NCBI GenBank assembly: GCA_014773175.1
Contig: VXCM01000155.1
Coordinates: forward strand, 1 to 64,000
Length of the DNA stretch: 64,000 bases
Origin: Lucifuga dentata
Taxonomy: Eukaryota; Chordata; Actinopteri; Ophidiiformes; Bythitidae
Direction of reading: 5' to 3'
Shown here in pieces: positions 1 through 11,816 of this stretch. Position 1 is the stretch's first letter. The number at the start of each line of letters is the position of its first letter. Position numbers and translations under genes: made by a program. The notes beneath the pieces are model-generated. The model did no database searches and was not told where the DNA came from. It saw only the letters and a program-made list of their open reading frames with translations.

Positions 1-1178
1 CAGCAGGTATAGAGAATGGCTGTTTCTCCTTATTAAGGAAAACGATTCTCCTTCAGTCAGAGTTTTCATTATTGGGGTGACCATTTGAGTTTATGTATGG
101 TTGAGCGTGTCTGCAGGACTATTATCATCATTGTCAGAGAGATGTCAAAGAGATGTCCCACAGAAAAACAAAAACCACTCCTTAAAAAGGAGACAACAAG
201 CCACCAACAAGCTCCACCACTCAAATGATAACATTTAGAAAACATTTTTTAATTATCAGGGCAAATTAGTCACTTACTTAATGTGGTACAATCTGTTTTA
301 ACACACTTCCATCCACTACACAGTACGGAAAGGAAAGTGACATATTTAGCAAAGACACTCTGGTAGTCATGAATAAATTTGTTTATTCCCTCAATCTTTT
401 TTCTATTATTTGGGCAACTGTAATGCAGAGGTGGATCTGATTAAGCTGAGATAATGTCTATTAATCACAGTAATTGTGTGTAGACATGAATACTTGTGTG
501 GTTATTTGTATACTGTGTGTGTATTTGTGTGTGTGTGTGTTACAGCCAGGGTTCATAGCTAGGTCAGAAGCTCTTTCTTACGTCAAGCTTCTCAATAGCT
601 ATTTCATTGCAGCTCTCATTAAGCCAGTGATAATTAGATACACCTTCAAACAGAGAGAAAGGCATAGGTAGCAGCTGTGCACGTGCATGTGTACACGAAT
701 GTGAGTGTTAACATAATTTAACACATAATGAGATGAAAAGAAGAGGAAGAGAGATTTTAATGAGTCACAGGATCGCATGCTGGATGGTTAGAGAGAGAGA
801 GTTTAGAAATGAGGTATAGAGATAACATAATGTGAAAACATGGTTTGTCAAATTCAAATTCATCTTCTGCTGCAACAGTTTTTTTGGTACATGGCCCAAC
901 TGATGGCAATAACTAGGAAAGTATCCCTATGCCATCTCCGTTCCATGTTATTTAGTTTTCCAAATAGAGTAAACTTTTTCCTGTTTTGTTTTTCTTTCTC
1001 CCGCCCCCAAACATTTCTGGCCAATGAGCAGAGTGAATGTTCCCACATGACTTTTGCTGTTAGATTTTGGTTCAACTGTATGTTTTCGCATGTGAAACTG
1101 AACCAAACCAAGCGGTATGTAACCTTGTAACAATTAATCCATGATTAGAACCACAGATCACAGATTAGAGGTCTACTA
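1..1178. other. Non-coding, nothing recognised
   Basis: AT-rich sequence with a short GT-rich run near 520-540. The open frames are short and lack protein-like composition. No exon, RNA gene or repeat family was recognised. Confidence 0.5.
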
Positions 1179-1821
1179 CACTGCTGTGAAAAAAAGATTC
1201 GAACCCTTCCTGATTTCTTCTCTTTTTGTGTGTATCTCATACTAAACTGTTTCAAATCTTCAAACAAAATTTAACATAAAAAAAGGAAACCTGAGTAAAC
1301 ATAAAATGCAATTTTTAAATGATCATTTTATTTATTGAAGCAAAACAGTTATATAATATCAACTAGGCCTGTGTGAAAAAGTATTTGCCCCTCTAGTTAT
1401 TAAATCCTCTAATCTACCAAACTTCGCAGTCGGAGTCAGAGCAGTTCTCTGCTGTGGAGAAAGCGGAGAATTTTATCTCGTAGCATCGCAGCAATGTCTC
1501 ACAGATTATACAAATAATATATATGAAAAGTATAACTTGCTCAGAGTCTGGAGACAGTTGTGGTTCGGTCCTGATCCGGACTGGAGTCTGGATTTTGAGA
1601 TTTGGATTTGGATTTTGAGTCTGGATTTTAAAAACTGTATTATATGTTTACTCAGGTTGCCTTTGTGTTATGCTAAGTTTTGGTTGAAGACCTGAAACAA
1701 TTTAGTATGAGATATATATAATAATACAAAAAATCAGGAGGGGGCAGGGGTATACTTGTACCCCTACTATACTAATACTTTTTCTATACGAATACTATAC
1801 GAATACTTTTGCACAGCACTG
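1179..1821. mobile_element. Palindromic Tc1/mariner-type MITE
   Basis: The outer ends are CACTGCTGTG (1179) and CACAGCACTG (to 1821), each flanked by TA (1177-1178 and 1822-1823), the target duplication expected of Tc1/mariner elements. Inside, a block at about 1210-1320 (CTCATACTAAACTGTTTCA...) recurs inverted at about 1624-1735 (TTTAGTATGAGAT, TTTACTCAGGTTGCC). The element would fold into a long hairpin with arms of roughly 110 bp. No transposase frame is present, so it is non-autonomous. The middle (about 1400-1600) is unrelated filler. The superfamily call rests on the TA duplication and termini. Confidence 0.6.
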
Positions 1822-2860
1822 TAAGACCAAGTACAGTCCATACTCAAGTAAGTATCTTGTCCAGACCAAGATGAACAAAAATCAATTCCTTTCCCAAAAT
1901 GAAGCTTAAACTATTTTAAACATTTCAGCATTTTTCACCAGATTTCATTCAACATTGGTAAACATTTGTTAACAAACTATCTTAAGCAATACCAAGAAAG
2001 TGGGTTAGGAAAGTATCAAACACACCCACACAGCATCCCACGCTATGCAATATTGAGATTATCTAGACAGAGAAAACGACAAATAAAGTCACATAAAGTC
2101 GCTTTTCTCTTCTCTCCAACAGACTTTAGACAGTTTTGTCCTCCTGGGTAACTGCCTTTAATGTGGCTTTCTTACTGTTTTGTTTACTTGTGTTGCTTTC
2201 AGCAAACTGGTGAGGCAGACAAGAGAATTAAACTAAAACAAAATGATTGGACTCAGTTGAGAGTGAAGACCATAACAAGGGAAACCAGTGGCTGAGACTG
2301 AGATAAGCACAAGTCAAAAAACCCAAACTGAGATAAGTTCAAGATGATGGTTAGAAATGTCTTGAGAGCAGACCTGACTGTAATTCTTTTGGTTATATTT
2401 GATAACCTGCTTAAAGAAAACTCCTATCTGCTATACATGCTGTCTCCATCAATCCCTCTGGATTTCTGTCTGCCTTTGCATTTATGTTGCTTCATCATAC
2501 CTCTCTGCCTCTGTCTGTCTGTCTTTCCACAGGTGTGGTGGTCTTATTTTACCCGTCTCTCTTATTTACTGTGACTGATGCCTGTCTCTCTCCCTGTGCA
2601 TCAGAAGTCATCCTTTTTCACATAAGTTGGTTGACTTCGATGAGTTTACTTAGCTCACAGCAATAATTTAATTGGCATTTCCTCTTGGTGAACCAATCAA
2701 AGGGACCGTGAACAAGGCTCTATCCTGTTTCCCCTGGTTACTGAATAAAATGGCTCCTGTGGAGACGGGATGAGAGTGTTCCTATAGCGACTGAATGAGA
2801 GTTTTTGTTCCCGTGGCAATATGAAAGTTATTCAGGTTCTTTGATTTCCCAAAAGACCAG

Positions 2861-2865
2861 AGAGA

Positions 2866-2920
<55 letters not shown>
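2861..2920. repeat. (GA)n microsatellite
   Basis: Nearly uninterrupted AG dinucleotides over about 60 bp. Confidence 0.95.
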
Positions 2921-2922
<2 letters not shown>

Positions 2923-3170
2923 GAGACATACAGAAAATTGTTGTGGTTGCTTTTTCAGGATCAGTGAATTTTACAATCCTGCAGTAATCTTAAGTGTATC
3001 ACCAAGGTTTACTGCAACACAGCCTGCTTGTCCATCCATCAACCCATCCACCCATCTATCCAACCTGCTCCACTTTTCTAGGTATCTGTGTACATGTATT
3101 TGTCCTTCCTTGTGTCCTTGTTTTTTTTTTTTTTTNTGCAACTTGGCCTCCTGAGGAGAATTATCTTCAA

Positions 3171-3209
3171 AGTCCTTCCTTCCTTCCTTCCTTCCTTCCT
3201 TCCTTCCTT
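3171..3209. repeat. (TTCC)n microsatellite
   Basis: Roughly nine TTCC units, 35 bp after a poly-T run that is interrupted by a single N at 3136. Confidence 0.9.
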
Positions 3210-4369
3210 CGGTGTGTCACCAGAATGGCTTTAGCTATGACATCAATTTTGTGATCTTTATCCTTCATTCACTTTCCAAAGAAAACAAACAGTATTTGCA
3301 AATTATTTAACAGCAAAACAGTATCTGTATCAAAACTCAGTATCAAAACAGTACTAACAGTACTAAGCCACAGCTGAGTAACTCTTGCCAGAGACATACA
3401 CACATTTGATCTGTACCCATGTCCTTTGTCAAATGAACAAAAATATTCTAGGCTAACATGAGAATATTTATGTCAGCAAACACTGGTTTATATCTGCACA
3501 CAAATGTCTTGTACAGAGAGTCGGTGACTGACGACGAGTGATAGAAAGCAGAGAGAAAGAGAGAAGACAGACAGACAGATGGACATTGCGTTTAGTTTAG
3601 TGGGATATTAGAAGAAACTAAGGAAAATACTTTGAACATTCTTGGCAATAATCAGCATTTTGAGTCATATGGATACTCTTTCCGATATGGTTAAGTTCAG
3701 TTGAAAACACAGGCCTAATTGCAAGCATGTATAGCACAAAAGGTTATACCCCACCTCTCAGACCTGAAAGCAGCATGTTTGGATAAATTCAGCAGGAAAT
3801 ACTGCAGAAACCCTAGAGTGTATACAGACCAGAATCCAGAGGACAGAAACACTTACGGCTGCTGTTACCAACATGACTTCTCTACCACTTCTTACATGCA
3901 GTAATGATAGACTGCATTTACAGCTGTATTCTATAACTTCATACACATTCAGGGCTCTGTCTGATACCACTGCCTCCGCCTAGTTCACTCTTTCTCCTCC
4001 TCCTTAGTGTGTGTCTGAGTGTGTGTGTGTGCTCCAGGTGTGTGTTCCTGCTCCTTGAGAACAACAGAGGGCTGTACCACGAAGCCCGTTCGACAGAGCC
4101 AGGGTTTCTTTGCCTTAGCTGGCTCCACAAAGCCTAAAACTCCAGTCAGAGATAACAGGTACCACGACGATGGTTTGAAACCGTCTTGTCAACCCAGGCT
4201 TTCCTCATCAAGCTCTGTGTGCGTTCACATAAAGGGGGCATACCGCACAAAATGAACCAATCAGAGCTGTTTATTTCAGTCAGGAGGAGCAAAGTTATCA
4301 TGCAACGTTATGAAGATTTCAGACACATCATAACTGCTAAAAGCAAAGCCGTTGCTGCAAATAATGCTA

Positions 4370-4496
4370 GGGAGGAATGCTGCAGAAAGTTGCTGATAGT
4401 TTATGCGTAAGTTTTATGTAATTTACCACTCANGGGAGGAATGCTGCAGAAAGTTGCTGATAGTTTATGCGTAAGTTTTATGTAATTTACCACTCA
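4370..4496. repeat. Perfect 63-bp duplication split by one N
   Basis: 4370-4432 and 4434-4496 are identical (starting GGGAGGAATGCTGCAG, ending TTTACCACTCA), separated only by N4433. This is most simply an unmerged contig overlap in the assembly. Confidence 0.9.
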
Positions 4497-4730
4497 ATGG
4501 ATCTCAGTGCCACCGTTTATTCCTAACGTTATGCTGCATATTCTACAGCTCTGACACTTTAAACTTCATGCAGCAGATTTAAATATTGTACTAAGAACTT
4601 CATTTAGGTCTGACACTGTCCCATGTAGGATACATAACAATCGCTAGTTTTTGACCAAATCAAAGTGAAATTAATTTTATTAGTTTGTCGACTAATCAAA
4701 TTTTTAATCGGCATTCTATTAGCTGTATAC

Positions 4731-4866
4731 TGTATACTATTAATGTAAATTGATAAACTGATTAATGATATAGTATATTAATGTAAATGTCATACTGATT
4801 CATAATATAGTATTCTGTATTATTAATGTAAACATCATACTGATTCATAATATAGTGAACTATTAA
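4731..4866. repeat. Degenerate AT-rich tandem repeat
   Basis: About three imperfect units of roughly 45-55 bp sharing TATTAATGTAAA and CATACTGATTCATAATATAGT. They lie inside the Harbinger-like element. Confidence 0.6.
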
Positions 4867-4956
4867 TGTTTGTTACCTGCGATTTTATAGAAGGCTTCTT
4901 TTATAGTGAGTATGGGCAAATGGCCGGGTACATACCGGTAATATGTTTGTGGTCGT

Positions 4957-4994
4957 GTGTGTGTGTGTGTGTGTGTGTATATCTATCTATCTAC

Positions 4995-5031
<37 letters not shown>
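4957..5031. repeat. (GT)n-(ATCT/AT)n-(AC)n compound microsatellite
   Basis: A GT run, then ATCT and AT units, then an AC run. The GT and AC arms are mutually complementary and could pair as a hairpin in the middle of the surrounding palindromic element. Confidence 0.85.
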
Positions 5032-5592
5032 TGGAGCAAACTTGTCGAGCCGTGCGTTAGGAATGCTACCAAACGGAGCCGTGAAAGTAGTGCAAACTGT
5101 ATGCATCGCGTTGCATTTATACATACATACATATATGTATAAAATTAATTTCACTTTGATTTGGTCAAAAACTAGTGATTGTTTCGCATACAGTTTGCGC
5201 TACTTTCACGGCTCCGTTCGGTAACATTCCAAACGCACGGCTCGACAAGTTTGCAAAGGGTGACGCATTTTAGTTGATTTCAAGCCGAAACTCTGAACAA
5301 AACCTGGTCTGACCAGGTTATGTTTGCAGCATGAGTTGCCATGGTGATCCAGCCAGGTTAAAAGAGAGCCACCTTCGTGGTACTGAAAACCCTGGCTTTA
5401 GGCTCAACATACCTCGCTAACCCCACTAATCTCGCTTCGTGGTACAGCCCTCTGATCAGTTCAGCTGCCTTCCTGTGTTTCCTCATGCCTTTTCATAGTT
5501 TGTCAGTTACCTCTTGTGTATTTCAGCCTGTGTTTGTAGCCTTTTCTTAGTAGATTGTATAGTTTGTGTGCCTGTCTAGCAGTTGTGTCATT

Positions 5593-6268
5593 TGTTATGA
5601 CCTGGTCTAGGGAAGCCAGGCCAAAACACAAAAGATGAGATTCCCCACATGATCCCACTCCCAAGGAAGGCCGCAAAACACGAAACAAGTAAAGTGTAGC
5701 AGTATTTATTTAATTTAACGTAGGGTGAGCAATGCCAAACATAACAAACCAAAACCATCTAAACATCCCTAAAACTTCCCTAGACCAAAGTAAAAAGGAA
5801 ACTTAAATACACAGGTCTAACCTGATCTCCTAATCCAAAACAGGGGAAATCAAAGTGCACAAAATAAAATAGGCTTCTCACCCCAAATTGCTACCGCATC
5901 AGTGCTATTTACAAATATACAAATGATCAGAGTTAAGAGAAGGACAAGCACAGAACGAGCAAACAGAGCAGAACAGCTAGCACTACAATTCGAGTTAACA
6001 GAATAACAGAATAGTTAGCACTACGATCCAAGCTGACAGAATAACACAGAAACACAGTGGTGTGTTGGGAGCAGATGAGGCAGGGAACCCCGAGGGTAGG
6101 TAGCTGTCAACTGGGCTTTGAGCAGGGTGATCTGCACCAGCCAATCTGCGTATTAGATGTCTTTCCAAATGACCCAATCAAGAACATTACCTTCATGCAA
6201 ACACATACACACATACACAGATGCACAGGCGTAGCCCACTACAGGCCAGTGTGGTAGAGAGAGAGGGG

Positions 6269-6338
<70 letters not shown>

Positions 6339-6401
6339 AGCGAAAGAGGCGCCAATATAACCTGTACATATATAACCAAATATGACCACAGGGTCATAAC
6401 G
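5593..6401 (-). mobile_element. Solo LTR (retrovirus/Gypsy-like), minus strand
   Basis: Bounded by TGTTATGACC at 5593 and GGTCATAACG at 6401, a pair of inverted LTR-type termini. Both sides carry CATT (5589-5592 and 6402-6405), fitting a 4-bp target duplication. Read on the minus strand it has a TATTTAAG TATA-like box (near 5805), an AATAAA signal (near 5706-5711) and a 3' end in CATAACA, the usual LTR order. No gag/pol sequence is present on either side, so it is the recombination product of a full element. A GA microsatellite (about 6253-6336) is embedded. The family was not identified. Confidence 0.6.
6253..6336. repeat. (GA)n microsatellite
   Basis: AG dinucleotides with a few interruptions (a GGGGGG near 6265 and one AAAG), inside the solo LTR. 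Confidence 0.9.
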
Positions 6402-6425
6402 CATTGTTTTTTTTCTTGTGTAGTG

Positions 6426-7186
6426 TATATACTCGAGCATAAGCCGAGTTTTTATTACATATTTGTAATAAAATTACAAAATTTTGAGAAATTCAAATTT
6501 GATCCCAGAGAATGAGATTTCCAGGGGTGGAAATACTACCCATTACACTACCCATGGAAACTAGTTTAAATCATATCTTAGAATGAGATATTTCCCGACA
6601 AAACATCTTATCCAGCACATTTTGCGGTGGCCATTTGCGGCAGCCAGTAAGCGCTGTTGTGATTGGCCCACTCTTTTGTCTTTGACCAACCAGAGATGAC
6701 CTTATAAAAGTGCTGTTTCATATACCGGTACAGTACTGTTGCTTGGTAGTCTCGTTCAATATCATGTTTTGTGCTTTATTAGCGAGAAGCTTGAGATGAG
6801 ATACAACATAGAATGGAAACTACACGGACTCAGAAGAGGAAAAGAGCATTGTATGAGGCTGGTTTCAACACATTACACAGAGCAGGACTGGAATGAACTG
6901 TTTGGTGATTCAGACAAGGAAGAGGAGTTCGGAAAAGTTAATGTCAGCTAGTGTCAGTTACAGTAACAGCTGCTGAAATAAATATTATCTTTACCGGTAC
7001 GGGTACGTGGATTATTTTCAGAAAATCACAGGAATACTATGACAATACCCACAAAAATAGGTAATTTGCTAATCAACTAAACTGATGAAACAACATCAGG
7101 CTTATATAAAGGCTTATATATGGGTTTCTTTAAAAATCTAAATTTGCAGGTCAAAATCAGGGGGTCGGCAACTCGAGCAAATACGG
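6426..7186 (+). mobile_element. Pogo-like DNA transposon, internally deleted
   Basis: The left end TATACTCGAGCATAAGCCGAG (6428 on) is matched, inverted and with a small deletion, by GGGGTCGGCAACTCGAGCAAATACGG (about 7161-7186). Between them a promoter-like CTTATAAAAG precedes an open frame at 6739-6951. From the Met at 6796 it reads like the start of a pogo/Tigger-type transposase (MRYNIEWKLHGL), then passes into an acidic tail (DWNELFGDSDKEEEF) resembling the C-terminal end of such proteins. The catalytic DDE core is missing, so this is a deletion derivative. The superfamily call is from general likeness. Confidence 0.45.
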
Positions 7187-7739
7187 CAAGTCTGTCTGGA
7201 CTGCAGGTGTTAATGGAGGTTGTCTGGTTTGGATTTCTTGCCTCTTTTGGTCCTTTTATTTCTGCCCTTTTGGATACATCTGACTAGATTCTGCCAAATA
7301 CTCTGTTACAAACCAGCCTACTGATTATGATTTCTGCCAGGAAACTGAACTCTGACAGTTTCTTCACACATACACCAGCTTGTCTGCATTTGAGTCCTTT
7401 TCACAGGTTCTGACAATAAATATTAATACATGACAAAGGTGACAGACAATCCAATGTCACAATTATGAAGTTGTAAAGTGAGAATTTACATCTTAACCTA
7501 ACAAAACCAATCAACATTTCTCACAGTAAGTAAGTCTGTTTGCTGTTTGTTATTCATATTTCCTCTTCACAATTCTCATTTGCACAAACAACAGATTCTA
7601 AATGAGGCTTAAAGCAAACTAAACCTCCGCCAAAGGCATCCCATTTGCTTGGTAATCTCCAATGTGTGTGTGAATGTGTGTTTTGTCTGGCAAGTATTAG
7701 CTTTGAGAATATATGTAACACAGCTCTTTCATATTGACC

Positions 7740-7810
<71 letters not shown>

Positions 7811-8801
7811 ACGTGCAAGCACTCATCACAAACACATACAGTACAAACGTATACTGGACATTATCTAGTTTCAGTGTGGACTTGGTAGTTGTTTTGCATT
7901 TAGACTTTATTCAGTTAATTCATTTGGATTCAGCTGAAAAATTAAACAGTTTTATTGCTTTCTGTTGAATGATCAAGTACAGGTTTTGGCATAAATCAAA
8001 CATTATTATTATTATGCATTTGTTGATGGTTGTATATGTGCATGCTATTTTATGTTGCTAATGTGTGTTACTATGTTACACGCAAATATCAATTTTAGTA
8101 ACTTTAGTAAAAATAGGTTTATTTTTTGGCACCTAACTCTCTGGATCAACTAGTATATTTTTAGACACTTTTAGACAGATTATTTTTAATGGCATCATCT
8201 TTGGCAAAACAGCATATTTCAAGCTTTTTGACTTGATTTTTTGTATGGAATTCAAGTATTTTCAAAAGTATTTCATCCAATCAAATTCTAAAATGTCAAA
8301 TCCTTGAAGAATTTTTAAAGACTTTGTATGAATACTAGGCTGTAAACAAAGTGAAGGAACACAAGGTGCAAAAGGTGCAAAATACCTTTGATTTGCTGGT
8401 ACACTTAGTACTAATGGATTCAAATTAGGCTACACTGCCAGTAAAATATTTTTCAAATAACTTATATTTTAGCCTTTTGTCTCAATCTGAAGGAATGAAA
8501 ACTTGCCAATATTTTTTAAATCTTTCGTGCACACACACTTTAATTTTCCATTTGTCGTTTGCAGTGTAGCTATTATGGATGACTAGAGGCTCTGTCTAGA
8601 TAATAATTCAATGTTAAACATAAGGGCACAGCAGCATATGTAATTTTTCTAGACATGCACACAAAATGATACACATACCACATTCAGACAAACGCATACA
8701 TGCAGACGTCTGTGTCTGGTGTTAAATAATTATGAGGAAACATACAGTTGGTTCAGATCAATAACTAATCAAGAGTATGACCTTCACACACAGATAAAGC
8801 C

Positions 8802-8835
<34 letters not shown>

Positions 8836-9576
8836 CTGGAACTGCTCCACAATATGTTTTCCCGACTGGGTATTTCTCCTGTCATGTAAAGGGCAGTTTG
8901 GATCTTAATAATGCTGTGAACGCTGTGGGATTTCCTCCTCCCACTAACCTCCTGCCACCCAACATTACAAAGCTCAAAGGTGCTACGTGAAAGATGGAGA
9001 AATCAATAAATCAGTATCACGTTAATTTAGAGTAGCTAATTGATATAATTACTCTAAACGAACCAGACCATCAGCAGCTTTACAAACATATGCATTGCAC
9101 ATTTGTGCCACCGACTCAGATTTCCCAACATTTCTACAGTATGGCTACAACATGAAATAAAGCTGCTTTATGGATAACACCAAAGCGAAACGAAGTAGGT
9201 GCACAAAGCTATCAATCATCAATCTCTACCTTGTATAAATTGAACAGATAACACTAAGCTGAAAGACTACGTGTGGCAATTTTTTGCATGGCATTCTGTT
9301 AATGGAGGTTGGAAATGCTCACCAAATCTTAAGGTCCTTATTCATATGTAACACATCTGTATAGGGAGCATGGGGATTTAGGATCAGAGGTTCCCTGCTA
9401 ANCACACACACACACACAGAGCTATTGGCTGTGCTTTGAAGGGTCAGTCATTCAAGAGTTTACTATATTTGCCCTCTGAGCACACTGCAATAAATGCTGA
9501 TCTTTGCATGGGTCTGTGTAAAACTCAATAAACATTAAAGCATAAGCAACGAAGGTAAGTATGAATTTTCTCCAGG
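7187..9576. other. Non-coding stretch
   Basis: No exon or recognisable repeat except CA arrays at about 7744-7803, 8815-8836 and 9403-9418, the last directly after N9402. The rest is ordinary AT-rich sequence. Confidence 0.5.
7744..7803. repeat. (CA)n microsatellite
   Basis: About 29 uninterrupted CA units. The frames crossing it on either strand are poly-TH or poly-VC artefacts. Confidence 0.95.
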
Positions 9577-9800
9577 TGCTTTGGTTTCCTCTCACAGACC
9601 TAAGATACGCGGGTTATGTAATTTGGAAAGTCTACATTGCCCATAGGTGTGAATGAGTTTGTCTGTAGCTGTGTTAGCCCTGTGATGGACTGGCAACCTC
9701 CAGGGTGTAGCCTGTCTCTGTCTCAGTGATGCTGGAATAGTCTGCAGCCCTCTTGTGACCCAACAGGATCAGCGGGTATAGAAACTAGATGAAGGCATGT
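9577..9800 (+). mobile_element. L2-type LINE 3' end
   Basis: The sequence follows the order of a very common teleost repeat: GGTTTCCTCTCACAG, then GTGTGAATGAGTTTGTCTG, GCCCTGTGATGGACTGGC, CCAGGGTGTAGCCTG and finally an AACAGGATCAGCGGGTATAGA-like end before GATGAAGG. No coding sequence remains. Assignment to the L2/Maui-like LINE group is from memory of the repeat, and the copy is diverged. Confidence 0.6.
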
Positions 9801-10888
9801 TCAGCATCGTCTCCATCATGGTCTCATTATTTTGCAGGAAACTTTGCTGTCAAATCTCAGCATCACAAAGATTCAAAATGTCGGTTTACATTTTAACCTC
9901 TTCGACTGCATCGCTTATGTGTGTTTGCTTGTAATAACAAGCTTTCCAACTGCACTTGAAGGCAATTAATAGCTGGAATGCCAACTGGCATTATTATACT
10001 GTTGCATACTGATGTCAACAGACTGACACTTGTTGTCATGATGGTGCAGCGACTGACACAAACTAAATCAATTTTTTTTTTTAATTAGGTCGCATCTGCC
10101 TCATAGAACATCATTTATTTATTTAATTATCTATTTTTAATTGCCGCTTCGGTCTGCTGCTTTTTGATACTTATTAGTTGGACTCAGTTATGATTAATGG
10201 ACAGCAATCTCATTCTGCTCAGTGCATGACAGAACGTACCAAAGTAAAGTGAACATGGGGAGAAATATGGATTAGTGACGCAGCTATTTTCTGTCTTCTA
10301 GAATTTTCTAGAAAAGCAAAGAAATTCACACGCACAAGCATGCAGAGAGAAATCGAGAGAGAGAGAAAGAGAGAGATGGAGATGCAGACACACTCCTTTG
10401 GTGTACTGAGACGCATGGAGGAGGAAAGTGGACATGAATCTATTGCATAGACATGTGGGCTGGTTGTGTGCACCCCCCCCCCCCCCNAAAAAAAAAAAAA
10501 AAAAAGTTCTAAAATGTCCACATCATGTATTTGTGATAATCTGATCCCAGCTTATCACAAATACATGTCTGTTGTTTGTTTACACCACTGGTGACACAGT
10601 CGGCATCTCACTCTTGTATATGTATGTGTGTTTGTGTATTCAGAGAGAGAGAGAGAGACCGACACAAAAGAGTTCATGAATTTCACTATATTAAAAGTTT
10701 AACTCAGAAAGAGAGTTTTTAAATTGTATCTGGAGGGTGTGTTTGTTTTGTGGTTCTGACCTCCCTGAATACATGCAGATGGTGCCTTGTAATCCTGGGC
10801 GACCAAGCAGTGTTCACATGGGCCTGTGGCTGGATTTCTATTTATAATCAGAACTACTTGTGTGCCAGTTTATCTATGTGCAGCTCAG

Positions 10889-10890
<2 letters not shown>
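9801..10890. other. Non-coding stretch
   Basis: No exon recognised. It contains short GA tracts (about 10346-10372 and 10641-10657) and a C-run followed by an A-run interrupted by N10487 (about 10473-10505). Confidence 0.5.
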
Positions 10891-10920
<30 letters not shown>

Positions 10921-10933
10921 CAGATAGATAGAC

Positions 10934-10981
<48 letters not shown>
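10891..10981. repeat. (GATA)n microsatellite
   Basis: About 22 GATA units with two GACA variants, ending immediately before the three copies of TGTACATTGAAGG associated with the Rex3 insertion. Confidence 0.95.
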
Positions 10982-10982
<1 letters not shown>

Positions 10983-11022
10983 CTGTACATTGAAGGTCAG
11001 CTTTTTTTTGTACATTGAAGGC

Positions 11023-11802
11023 AGCTGGCTTCATCAGACAGTGACCTTCGACACGCATTGGGCAGGTTTGAGGCCAAATGTGATGAGAATCAGCACCTCT
11101 AAGTCTGAGACCATGATGTTCTGCCGCAAAAAGTGGACTGTTCCCTCCAGGTTAGAGGGAGTCACTACCCCTGATGGAGGAGTTTAAGTATCTCAGGGTC
11201 TTGCTCATGAGAATGGGTAAGATGGAGCTTGAGATTGACAGACAGATTGGTGTGGCTTTCGAGGTCCTACGGACGCTGTACTGGACCGTTGTGGTGAAGA
11301 GGGAGCTGAGCCAGAAGGCGAGGCTCTCAATTTACCAATCAATCTATGTTTCTATCTTCACCTATGGTCATGAGCTTTGGGTAGTGACCGAAAGGATAAG
11401 CTCATGGATACAAGCGTCGAAAATGAGGTTCCTCTGTAGGGTGTCTGGGTTCACCCTCAGGGACAGGGTGAGAAGCTTGGACATCCGGGAGGGACTCAGA
11501 GTAGAGCTGCTGCTCCTTCACATTGAAAGAAGTCAGTTGAGGTTGTTCGGGCACCTAATAAGGATACCCCCTGGTCGTCTCCCTAGGGAGGTCTTCCAGG
11601 CATGTCCAACTGGGAAGAGGCCCTGGGGAAGACCCAGGACATGTCAGAGGGATTATATCTCCCAGCTTACTTGGGAACGCCTCGGAGTCCCCCAGGAGGA
11701 GTTAGAGGGCCTGGCTGAGGACAGAGAAGTGTGGGCTGGGCTGCTTAGTCTGCTGCCACTGCGACCTGGACCCGGATAAGCGGATGAAAGTGGATGGATG
11801 GA
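11023..11802 (+). mobile_element. Rex3-type LINE, 5'-truncated copy
   Basis: A 14-bp duplication TGTACATTGAAGGC flanks it exactly (11009-11022 and 11803-11816). The 3' end is a short GATG repeat (GGATGGATGGATG), the tail described for Rex3. Coding sequence begins in one frame (11023 to about 11160: MRISTSKSETMMFCRKK) and continues in another (11174-11779: MEEFKYLRVLL, HIERSQLRLFGHLIR, RPWGRPRTCQRDY, WERLGVPQEELEGLA). It is the C-terminal part of the reverse transcriptase and the segment after it. A frameshift lies between about 11150 and 11175. The catalytic FADD region is absent, so the copy is dead on arrival. The sharp duplication suggests a fairly young insertion. Confidence 0.85.
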
Positions 11803-11816
11803 TGTACATTGAAGGC

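Larger units (their letters stand above)
1824..4065. other. Non-coding stretch with microsatellites
   Basis: No exon or known gene seen. It holds a GA array (about 2861-2920), a poly-T run broken by an N at 3136, a TTCC array (about 3171-3209) and ordinary AT-rich sequence. Short open frames overlap the low-complexity tracts and look fortuitous. Confidence 0.5.
4066..5456. mobile_element. Harbinger-like non-autonomous DNA transposon
   Basis: The ends form a perfect inverted pair: AGGGCTGTACCACGAAGC near 4067 and its complement ending near 5454. The GTACCACGA motif recurs just inside both ends (about 4160 and 5378). Two further inverted pairs lie within: about 5031-5095 against 5185-5255 (TTGTCGAGCCGTGCGTT and its complement), and about 4629-4683 against 5137-5183 (AAATTAATTTCACTTTGATT). 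No transposase frame is visible. Termini of this kind are familiar from PIF/Harbinger-type elements in fish, but I could not define a clear 3-bp target duplication, so the superfamily is inferred. Confidence 0.5.

Noticed and set aside
7554..7888. Overlapping frames encoding Val-Cys or Thr-His repeats
   Set aside because: They are translations of the CA microsatellite.
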